Position numbers and translations under genes: made by a program. From assembly GCA_902797195.1 (NCBI GenBank), contig CADBRY010000089.1:1-5817 (forward strand): 5,817 bases of DNA. The letters run 5' to 3'. Source of the stretch: an uncultured Eubacteriales bacterium. Its GTDB lineage: Bacteria; Bacillota; Clostridia; Peptostreptococcales; Anaerovoracaceae. Every line of letters begins with the position of its first letter. The first letter of the stretch is position 1. The notes under the pieces are model-generated. The model saw only the letters and a program-made list of their open reading frames with translations, was not told the origin of the DNA and made no database searches. Shown one piece after another: positions 1 to 5,817 of the stretch.

Positions 1-1
1 A

Positions 2-616
2 TCCGGCAGCAAAGAGGCTGGTGCCGCTGATTCCAAAAAAGAGATCGAACTGTCCACCAACAGACTTAAGCCTCATTTTATAAACAATGTGTTGTCATCC
101 ATATACTATCTGTGCGAGACGGATTCTGCACGGGCCCAGAGCATAACAATGGCTCTTTCCGGTTATCTGCTGGGTACTTTGGATACTATAGATAAACATG
201 GATTGGTTCCCTTCTCCCGAGAGCTGGATCTCATCCGCAATTATATCGCTCTGGAGAAGCTGCGTCTTGAAGATAAGCTCCTGGTGCAGTATGATATAGA
301 TGAAGACAGATTTATGGTACCGTCCCTTACCATGCAGGCCCTTGTGGAAAATGCGGTGAAGCACGGCATTTCGGAGAAGAACAGCCAGGGCAGACTGCAG
401 CTGAGGACTCGCCGCCTTGCGGATAACGGCATCCAGATAAGTATAATCGATGACGGAGTTGGCTTTGAAACCGCAAAAGGAAATTCTCCTGACAGCGAAC
501 TTGCCTTTATACAGAAGAGAATTTCAAATGAAGTCAACGGCAAAATGGTCATCGAGAGTTCACCGGGAGAAGGTACTACTATTACCATAACCATACCAAA
601 CGCTGTTCAGACATAA
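2..616 (+). CDS. Sensor histidine kinase, LytS/YpdA type (His_kinase + HATPase_c), 5' end missing
   Basis: This is the C-terminal 204 residues of a kinase whose reading frame is open to the left edge, so the true start is outside the window; the GTG at 89 lies inside the phosphorylation box and is not a start. Residue numbers count from the codon at 2-4. The His_kinase box reads LKPHFINNVLSS, with the phosphoacceptor His25 (74-76), as in LytS-type kinases. The HATPase domain follows, with an N-box VENAVKHG (Asn117) and a D-box DDGVGF (150-155). The second glycine box, expected as GIGL or similar before the RL helix, reads SELA (165-168), so it looks degenerate, although the later SPGEGT and ITITIP strand are normal. 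By family it should autophosphorylate and pass phosphate to a response regulator, usually of the LytTR type, but none is visible. It ends at TAA, 10 bases before a diguanylate cyclase gene, probably in one operon. Its sensor part cannot be seen. Confidence 0.88.
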   Translation, partial: SGSKEAGAADSKKEIELSTNRLKPHFINNVLSSIYYLCETDSARAQSITMALSGYLLGTLDTIDKHGLVPFSRELDLIRNYIALEKLRLEDKLLVQYDIDEDRFMVPSLTMQALVENAVKHGISEKNSQGRLQLRTRRLADNGIQISIIDDGVGFETAKGNSPDSELAFIQKRISNEVNGKMVIESSPGEGTTITITIPNAVQT

Positions 617-626
617 AACACGAATC

Positions 627-1592
627 ATGACAAACAACCGCGAAATAGAAAAACTGCGTAAAGAACTTGAAGAACTTCAGGCCAAGTATGACTTTCTTAT
701 GTCCGCCGTGGAGCACCTGCCCAATCCTATCTTTATGAAGGATGGTGATGGGCGGTTCTTTTTTTTCAACAAGGCCTATGCGGATTTCTTCAAAATGAGA
801 CGAAGAGATTACATAGGTTCGACTGTAATGGATCTTGAATATCTGCCGTTGGAAAAGCGGGAGAGATTTCGCCGTGATGCAATGAAGCTCATAAACGATC
901 AGGACATCACCACCTATGACGCCAACTTCCAGACTGAGGATGGCGTGGACCGCCCTTCCCTTTACTGGGCCTGCGGGTTCCGGGATGAGGCGACGAACAG
1001 GACGGGACTTGTGGGAGAGATCGTGGATATTTCCAAGGAAAGGCAACTGCAGGAATCTTTGGACAGATCCCTTGAGGAGCTTAAGGATTCAAACGAAAAA
1101 CTCAGGATCATGGCGGAGACCGACCATATCAGCGGACTCTTTAACCGCTCCATCATGTGGAGCAAGGGAAGAGAGTATCTCAGACTCAGCAAAGATACCG
1201 GCAAAACCATGTGCATAATAATGTTCGATCTGGATCGTTTCAAGAAAGTCAACGATGGCTTTGGTCACCTTAAAGGGGACGAAACTCTGGCTGACTTTGC
1301 AAATATCCTGCGCAATGAGTGCAGGACCATAGATCTCCCAATAAGATATGGAGGAGATGAGTTCCTGCTGCTGCTCCATGATATTACACAAAAGGATGCG
1401 GCAAAGGTCGCCGAAAGAATACGCCTTCGCTGCGAAAAAGAACTCAGCCTTCCCGACGGAAGCAATGTCACCGTAAGTATAGGAGTCCTGGAAGCAGACA
1501 CTTCCAGGACCTTCGAAGATAACCTTTCTAAACTTGATGCCCTTCTCTACAGAGCGAAGAGAGAGGGTCGAAACTGTATTGCGGTAGGATAA
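627..1592 (+). CDS. Diguanylate cyclase with N-terminal PAS domain (PAS-GGDEF)
   Basis: Complete 321-residue soluble protein predicted to make cyclic di-GMP from two GTP. Residues 1-24 are a charged coiled coil. Residues about 25-140 form a PAS domain (HLPNPIFMKD, then GLVGEIVDISKERQ at its end), and a second helical linker (140-165) connects it to GGDEF (166-321). Catalytic features are intact: FDLDRFKKVND carries the metal Asp201 and substrate Asn209, GHLKGDE carries Asp218, and the signature YGGDEF is at 241-246. The product-inhibition I-site RTID (233-236) sits exactly five residues before GGDEF, so feedback inhibition is expected. No membrane segment is present, so the PAS domain likely senses a cytoplasmic ligand or mediates dimerization. 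ATG 627 is the first start after an in-frame stop at 588. No Shine-Dalgarno sequence is seen before it, so translation may depend on coupling to the kinase gene ending at 616. The gene converges on the minus-strand pair. Confidence 0.95.
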   Translation: MTNNREIEKLRKELEELQAKYDFLMSAVEHLPNPIFMKDGDGRFFFFNKAYADFFKMRRRDYIGSTVMDLEYLPLEKRERFRRDAMKLINDQDITTYDANFQTEDGVDRPSLYWACGFRDEATNRTGLVGEIVDISKERQLQESLDRSLEELKDSNEKLRIMAETDHISGLFNRSIMWSKGREYLRLSKDTGKTMCIIMFDLDRFKKVNDGFGHLKGDETLADFANILRNECRTIDLPIRYGGDEFLLLLHDITQKDAAKVAERIRLRCEKELSLPDGSNVTVSIGVLEADTSRTFEDNLSKLDALLYRAKREGRNCIAVG

Positions 1593-1621
1593 TATATTCC
1601 TTTCTTTCCGCCCACCGAACG
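1593..1621. other. Short convergent intergenic gap
   Basis: The two gene pairs converge here and their stop codons are separated by only 29 bases. A weak AGGA/TCCT pairing around 1586-1601 is followed by a pyrimidine-rich stretch, but the stem is only 4 bp with no GC-rich core, so no intrinsic terminator is called. Transcripts from either side may read into the opposite genes. Confidence 0.6.
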
Positions 1622-4279
1622 TCAGGATAGTTTTTCGAATGTTATACCCACCGTGCTTGGGCCTGTATTGCAGTATGTTACCGCTGAGGCCTTATTTACG
1701 ATCACGTTTTTGAATCCGCCCTTTTCAAGCTCCTCTAAAACATGCTGTCTGACTTCCTTGGAACATCCCGCAAATGTTACCAGGACCCTGTCGGTGTTGA
1801 CTCTGGATTTGTTTGCCAGACACATCTTTATGAACTGATCCAAGGTTGAGTTGATATATCCAGTCAGGAATCTCTTTACGCTGAGGTTGCCCCTTCTGGT
1901 GGTAAACACAGGCTCCAGATTGAATACATTCATAAAGGTTCTGAGAGCGAGTGTCGATTTGTAGTTGGTTTTTGAAAGTGCCAGAGATGGTACGAGGTAA
2001 TTGAGCTGGATCCTGCACTCATATTTTTCAAGTTCGTCGATGACTGCTTCGATCCTCAATCCGCTTCTGAACAGCTGCACCGCTCTGATGGCTACCAGCC
2101 CCAGTCCGCTGGATATCTGTCCCGTATCCAAAACATATACATTATCGAAACTCTCTGCCGCCTTAGAAGCTACGTTGTAAGCGTTGCTCACGTTTCTGCA
2201 GCTGCTGAGATGGAGAACGATCCTGGCTTCGGAGAGAGCGCTTCCAAAGAATTCTTCATAGTCTTCCACAGATGCGGGTTCCGAATGAGCATACTTGCCC
2301 GTTCTTTCGTGGTAGTTCTGGAGGTTGTCGGAATCGATCTCCTTCATATCACGGAACCGCCCGTGCTCGGTCATTATGTAATATGGCATTACACGAATTT
2401 CATTTTCCTTGGCCAGTTCTTCCGGAAGATCGCAGATGCTGTCCGTGGTCACTATAAATGGCAGTTTGTGAGCTGTTCCGAATATCTGCAATGTCTCTTC
2501 CTGGTTGTCGGAATAGCTTCTTTCGATGAGTTCGTCAGGCAGACATGCAAGGAGCAAAGCTTCAAGCTGTTTTGACTGGATCGGCTTTGAAAGATATGCC
2601 GAGAAACCATGTTCAAGATAGAATTCTTCTCTGTCGCTTCCCGCGTTGGCTGTCAAAGCGATGACAGGAGTATCCCGGCACATGCTCTCAGTATGCTGTC
2701 TCAGCTTATAGAGAGTCTGGATACCATCCATCTGAGGCATCTCGTGGTCCATGAGTATTACATCGTAATGCTTTTGACTTACTTTCTCCAGACAGTCAAA
2801 TCCGGATTCTGCAAGATCTACCTGCACCTGAGTCGCTCTAAGCAGTTTGCGGCATACGATCCTGTTCATATCGTTGTCGTCTACCACAAGGACCTTGGCT
2901 TCAGGCGCTTCGAAGGACTGCTGATATTCAGGCTGATCGTTGGTCAAAAGTCCGGGTTTATGGAATGTTGCGGATCCCGCCGCAGCAACTTCCTGAGGTA
3001 TTTCCACTCTGAATGTGGAACCCTTGGTATAGATACTGTTCACCGAAATCGTTCCGCCCATCAGATCTACAAGCTGTTTTGCGATGGACAGCCCAAGACC
3101 TGTTCCTTCGATATTCTTATTGTCTTTTTCATCTACCCTCTGGAAGGTATCGAAGAGGTAGGGCAGGTTTTCCTTACGTATTCCTATACCCGTATCCTCT
3201 ATTTCAACACGGAGCATGAACTGATCCGGCCCCATGAACTCCCCTCCGAAGTGCATGGTCACCGAGCCTTCTTCCGTATATTTGATAGCGTTTGTCAGGA
3301 TGTTTATTATTACCTGTTTTATTCTGGTTTCATCGCCTCTGAGCAGTGGGGGTATTCTCTCCCCTACCTGGATATCAAAGTGGAGCCCCTTCTCTATGGC
3401 TCTGTTCCAGTGAAGATTTGTGATCTCGCTGAGCATTCGGCTTGTGTCATACTCGGACACATTGATCTCCATCTTGCCCGACTGGATCTTTGACATGTCC
3501 AGTATATCGTTTATCAGTGAAAGAAGCAGTTTACTGGCGTTCTGTATATTGATGGTGTTCTCCCGAACCTCCTCCGGAAGCTGCTTCTCACGCATGGTCA
3601 TCTCATTGAGACCAATGATGGTGTTGATAGGTGTTCTGATCTCGTGACTCATGGATGCAAAGAAGTTGCTCTGCATCTCGTTCAAAGTCTCTATCTGATC
3701 CTTCTGCTCATCCGCCTTATCAAGCTCGTTTTCAAGTACCCTGCTCTGGAACTGGAACAACAGTCCGCAAAGAATGGCAACCACAACTACCGCTATGTAA
3801 GAATCCAGGCTGGGACTGTATCCGTCTTTCAGATCCACCACCCATTCGGGATGGACAGTGCTCATATAAAAGGTCACTGCAAATGAGACCATGGTTAGCA
3901 ATGTGTAGAACACCAGCAGCCTGCCTCTAAATATGACAAAGGCAAACACTATTCCCAGAATAAGCCATATCGGCGCACCGCTTTCCAGTCCGCCTCCAAG
4001 AAAATATCCGACGGGCATCAGGAAAAGATTGCTCACCAGTATTATGACAGATCCACCCACCTTGTATTTCCTGGTGCGTGCTGAAAAGGCAACTGCTGCC
4101 AGCATTGCGGCAAGGCAGATCGCCAGAGCAATGAAAAACATGGAACTCTGCTGAGTGCCTATGACGCTTACCATGGCTGACACTATTGCCGCACATCCAA
4201 TGCTTGATGCCAGTACGAAACGCCGCTCTTCTATAGAATGTTCCGCTGAGAACATGTATTGTCTTATCTTTTTGATCAT
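1622..4279 (-). CDS. Membrane hybrid histidine kinase-receiver fused to a C-terminal DegV domain
   Basis: Complete 885-residue protein. Six hydrophobic helices (about 21-41, 46-66, 75-96, 103-118, 121-140, 160-177) form a membrane sensor with only short loops, the largest being outside between helices 5 and 6 if the N-terminus is cytoplasmic. A coiled coil (180-205) leads to HisKA with MSHEIRTP (His212). HATPase_c follows (about 313-430), with N-box Asn330, DTGIGI (362-367) and GTGLGL (392-397), all intact. The receiver (about 461-580) has Asp467/Asp468, phosphoacceptor Asp511 in LMDHEMP, Thr543 and Lys565, so it should be active. Residues about 607-885 match the DegV (fatty-acid-binding, FakB-like) family: TTDSICDLP at the start, a HSEPAS loop, SNAYNVA, NLEPVF and a final NTGPSTVGI. 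Its length of about 279 residues is that of a whole DegV protein. The start is well supported by GGAGG at 4286-4290 and by the ATGA overlap with the upstream hybrid kinase gene. There is no Hpt or DNA-binding output, so DegV may be an output or an internal lipid sensor; which of these is unknown. Confidence 0.95.
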   Translation of the reverse strand: MIKKIRQYMFSAEHSIEERRFVLASSIGCAAIVSAMVSVIGTQQSSMFFIALAICLAAMLAAVAFSARTRKYKVGGSVIILVSNLFLMPVGYFLGGGLESGAPIWLILGIVFAFVIFRGRLLVFYTLLTMVSFAVTFYMSTVHPEWVVDLKDGYSPSLDSYIAVVVVAILCGLLFQFQSRVLENELDKADEQKDQIETLNEMQSNFFASMSHEIRTPINTIIGLNEMTMREKQLPEEVRENTINIQNASKLLLSLINDILDMSKIQSGKMEINVSEYDTSRMLSEITNLHWNRAIEKGLHFDIQVGERIPPLLRGDETRIKQVIINILTNAIKYTEEGSVTMHFGGEFMGPDQFMLRVEIEDTGIGIRKENLPYLFDTFQRVDEKDNKNIEGTGLGLSIAKQLVDLMGGTISVNSIYTKGSTFRVEIPQEVAAAGSATFHKPGLLTNDQPEYQQSFEAPEAKVLVVDDNDMNRIVCRKLLRATQVQVDLAESGFDCLEKVSQKHYDVILMDHEMPQMDGIQTLYKLRQHTESMCRDTPVIALTANAGSDREEFYLEHGFSAYLSKPIQSKQLEALLLACLPDELIERSYSDNQEETLQIFGTAHKLPFIVTTDSICDLPEELAKENEIRVMPYYIMTEHGRFRDMKEIDSDNLQNYHERTGKYAHSEPASVEDYEEFFGSALSEARIVLHLSSCRNVSNAYNVASKAAESFDNVYVLDTGQISSGLGLVAIRAVQLFRSGLRIEAVIDELEKYECRIQLNYLVPSLALSKTNYKSTLALRTFMNVFNLEPVFTTRRGNLSVKRFLTGYINSTLDQFIKMCLANKSRVNTDRVLVTFAGCSKEVRQHVLEELEKGGFKNVIVNKASAVTYCNTGPSTVGITFEKLS
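1625..2461 (-). other. DegV/FakB-like domain at the end of the hybrid kinase
   Basis: Residues 607-885 of the fusion protein. Stand-alone DegV proteins bind a fatty acid, and those called FakB hand it to the kinase FakA. Aligned from memory of the family, the TDS motif (612-614), the Ser of the SG(T) loop (Ser698) and the NIKP-like strand (NLEPVF, 787-792) are kept. In contrast, the usual Thr before SQP is His665, the GGR motif reads NYK (772-774), and the His of HTGPG is Asn871. The family Thr, Ser, Arg and His are thought to bind the carboxylate, so only the Ser is clearly retained, with Lys replacing Arg. The fold assignment is firm; the ligand is not. Confidence 0.88.
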
Positions 4280-5817
4280 GCCTTCCCTCCGATTTCGTTC
4301 AACTCGTTTATTGCCCCATCGAAATCAAAGTTCGACGCTTTTTCCTTTACTCCGGCAAGCACATCTTCTACAGGCTTTCCGCCTATGGTCTGTCCTTTAA
4401 GTCTGGTAAGACAATCTTCCAGTGGAGTCGTCTCAAAGGATTCCAGACCTTTGAGAACCTCGCTTTTTATGGATTCCCAGTTTTCCACTTCCTTCCCTTC
4501 CATGGGATTTTCTTCGTCCTTGGGGGCTTCCTCGTCGCCAACTAAAAACTCGGAGAACTGTTTCAAAACCTTCTCGTATTCCGTAATGAATCTTTCGTGA
4601 TTTTCTTTGACCTTGTCCTCATCGTTGCCCTTTGCGGCCAGTTCCTGTCCAAGAGCAAGTTCCGAAAGTTCCATGGCTCCAAGGGTCTTGGATGTGCTCT
4701 TGACAGTGTGAGCGAGTATTGCATATTCTTTAAGTTCCATAGACTCATAGGTCTTCTTAAGATTATTGGTATACTCTTCTCCGGTCTCGCAATAGACCTC
4801 AACCAGCTCGGCAAAGTCTTCAACTGTGCCGCAGTACATGAGGGCTGTATCCTTGTCAATGCCTTCAAGGTTTTCGAAGGCTTCTTCCATCCTCTTGCTG
4901 TCCTCGTCTTCTTCAGGGTAGACTTCTTCAGCCACAGGATCCACAGCTTCTTTACCGTCGCTCTCTTCCCCGTAGGGTGTCTCGCCCATTCCTGCTTCTG
5001 CGCCTGTTTTCACTTCATCAGGAACCTGATCCTCCTCAGTGGATCTGTTGTCCTTTGCAGCGCCGTCCCTCAGCTCTTCCTTATCTTCTCTGACGCCGGC
5101 ACTCTCTGTTTCAGGTGCAATTGCTCCCGCCGCCTTCTGATCATCATCGTATACCAGTTTCTCGGCAGGAATATATTTCTGGAGCATCTCGTTCATAAGA
5201 GCGCTGTCAACAGGCTTTGCGATAAAGTCGTTAAATCCTTCCGAAAGGAACATCTCCCGAGAGCCCGCTATTGCATTTGCAGTCAAGGCGATTATGGGAA
5301 CACTGGAAAAATACGGACCTTCCTTTTCCCTTATATGATGGAAGCACTCCACGCCGTCCATTCCGGGCATCATGTGATCCATAAATACGAAGTCGAAATC
5401 TTTGGAGTTTATCATGTCAAGGGCTTCCTCACCGGATGAGGCTGCCACTATCTTGATCCTGTATTTGCGAAGCATTCCCTCTACCACCTTGAGGTTCATA
5501 AGATTATCATCAACCACAAGTATCCTGGCCGTAGGTGCGGTGAAGTTCCTCCTCTTTCTCTTGACGGGAGTTACCATCTGCCTGCCGTTGAATATCTCCG
5601 CAAGCATCATTGCGTTGTATGGTTTATACAGAACGTGGATCTGAGAAGCGGCTGAGATCACATCGCTCCTGTCTGCCACAAGGATGATTGATATTCTCTT
5701 GGACAGATCGTCGAAGTAAGCCTTGTCCTCCATGTACTCGTTCTTGCCCAGGATGAGATAGGATCCCTGACCGTGGGAAAGACGTCTCTTACATTCTTCC
5801 AGAGAATCGGCCTGCTG
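4276..5817 (-). CDS. Hybrid histidine kinase C-terminal part: pseudo-receiver, receiver, Hpt; 5' end missing
   Basis: The frame is open to the right edge, giving 513 visible residues numbered here from 5817. The ATG at 5733 has no ribosome site and lies inside a domain, so it is not taken as the start. Residues 1-78 look like the end of a receiver that lost its phosphoacceptor: SYLILGKN has Gly24 where Asp is expected, while ILVAD and LYKP (Lys65) mimic the later strands. A canonical receiver follows (about 97-218) with Asp103/Asp104, Asp147 in FMDHMMPGMDG, Thr179 and Lys201. An acidic, low-complexity linker (219-308) precedes an Hpt domain (about 309-425) with AHTVKSTSKTLGA (His370). A helical tail ends in FDFDGAINEL. 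By family, the missing N-terminal part should carry a sensor, HisKA and HATPase_c, and phosphate would run His-Asp147-His370 to an outside regulator. The stop TGA overlaps the ATG of the next kinase gene. Confidence 0.92.
   Translation of the reverse strand, partial: QQADSLEECKRRLSHGQGSYLILGKNEYMEDKAYFDDLSKRISIILVADRSDVISAASQIHVLYKPYNAMMLAEIFNGRQMVTPVKRKRRNFTAPTARILVVDDNLMNLKVVEGMLRKYRIKIVAASSGEEALDMINSKDFDFVFMDHMMPGMDGVECFHHIREKEGPYFSSVPIIALTANAIAGSREMFLSEGFNDFIAKPVDSALMNEMLQKYIPAEKLVYDDDQKAAGAIAPETESAGVREDKEELRDGAAKDNRSTEEDQVPDEVKTGAEAGMGETPYGEESDGKEAVDPVAEEVYPEEDEDSKRMEEAFENLEGIDKDTALMYCGTVEDFAELVEVYCETGEEYTNNLKKTYESMELKEYAILAHTVKSTSKTLGAMELSELALGQELAAKGNDEDKVKENHERFITEYEKVLKQFSEFLVGDEEAPKDEENPMEGKEVENWESIKSEVLKGLESFETTPLEDCLTRLKGQTIGGKPVEDVLAGVKEKASNFDFDGAINELNEIGGKA
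4286..4290 (-). promoter_or_regulatory. Ribosome binding site for the DegV-fusion kinase gene
   Basis: On the minus strand GGAGG lies six bases before the ATG at 4279-4277, within the last codons of the upstream gene. This strong site decides the start, and together with the ATGA stop/start overlap it implies both independent initiation and translational coupling. Confidence 0.85.
4894..5163 (-). other. Acidic low-complexity linker between receiver and Hpt
   Basis: Codes for about 90 residues rich in Glu, Asp, Ala, Gly and Pro, with no hydrophobic core pattern (for example EEDQVPDE and YPEEDEDSKR). It is likely a flexible tether letting the Hpt domain reach its own receiver and other receivers. 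No repeat unit was found in it. Confidence 0.75.
5584..5817 (-). other. Degenerate receiver (pseudo-receiver) segment
   Basis: The first 78 visible residues of the truncated hybrid kinase follow the receiver pattern from the third strand onward, with ILVAD in place of the usual ALTA strand and LYKPYN in place of SKP. The acceptor Asp position reads Gly24 in YLILGKN. The N-terminal part with the acidic pair is outside the window, so its state is unknown. This part probably serves a structural or regulatory role instead of phosphotransfer. Confidence 0.65.

Noticed and set aside
89..616. A 175-residue gene starting at GTG 89
   Set aside because: The frame is open upstream to position 2 and the conserved phosphorylation box, including His25 at 74-76, lies before that GTG, so it is an internal codon.
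699..701. Alternative ATG start for the diguanylate cyclase
   Set aside because: It would remove the N-terminal coiled coil, has no better ribosome site than ATG 627, and leaves a longer gap after the kinase gene.
1586..1606. Possible terminator hairpin between the convergent genes
   Set aside because: Only a 4-bp AGGA/TCCT stem with mismatches inside and no clean T run after it.
2609..3493. Long plus-strand open frame of 294 codons
   Set aside because: It lies wholly opposite the kinase and receiver coding region, whose motifs are clear on the minus strand, and its translation shows no recognisable domain; it is a shadow frame.
4597..5439. Long plus-strand open frame of 280 codons
   Set aside because: It lies opposite the receiver, linker and Hpt coding region; its Phe- and Cys-rich translation is the reverse reading of the acidic sequence.
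4276..5733. A complete 485-residue protein starting at ATG 5733
   Set aside because: The frame continues to the right edge, the upstream residues fit the receiver pattern, and no ribosome binding site precedes this ATG.

Overview
The window holds four protein-coding genes, all signalling proteins, in two convergent pairs. Coding density is nearly complete and there is no RNA gene, mobile element, repeat array or CRISPR. The style of the proteins suggests a Clostridia-type Firmicute, most likely Lachnospiraceae. Indications are the LytS-like kinase ending, the large hybrid kinase with a decayed receiver followed by receiver and Hpt, a DegV domain (a family concentrated in Firmicutes), a strong GGAGG ribosome site and fairly balanced base composition. 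This placement is an inference from protein style, not from a marker gene.

Plus strand, positions 2-1592: the 3' part of a LytS/YpdA-type sensor histidine kinase (its start lies left of the window) is followed 10 bases later by a complete PAS-GGDEF diguanylate cyclase. The cyclase has an intact active site and an intact RxxD inhibitory site. The close spacing suggests one transcript, linking a kinase to cyclic di-GMP synthesis. No response regulator with a DNA-binding domain is visible beside the kinase.

Minus strand, positions 5817-1622: the C-terminal part of a large hybrid histidine kinase (decayed receiver, active receiver, acidic linker, Hpt, helical tail; its start lies right of the window) overlaps by 4 bases (ATGA) with a second, complete hybrid kinase of 885 residues. 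This second protein has six membrane helices, HisKA, HATPase_c and a receiver, and ends in a full-length DegV/FakB-like domain. The kinase-receiver-DegV fusion is the most unusual item here. DegV proteins normally stand alone, binding fatty acids and presenting them to the kinase FakA. A DegV module as the cytoplasmic end of a membrane hybrid kinase suggests lipid-responsive signalling or phosphorylation-controlled ligand binding. Several residues expected to hold the fatty-acid carboxylate appear changed, so the ligand is uncertain.

Taken together, the minus-strand pair contains every part of a phosphorelay except a separate output regulator. The second kinase has no Hpt of its own, whereas the first supplies one. 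The plus-strand pair could provide a cyclic di-GMP output. The two gene pairs end only 29 bases apart, and no convincing terminator is seen between them.
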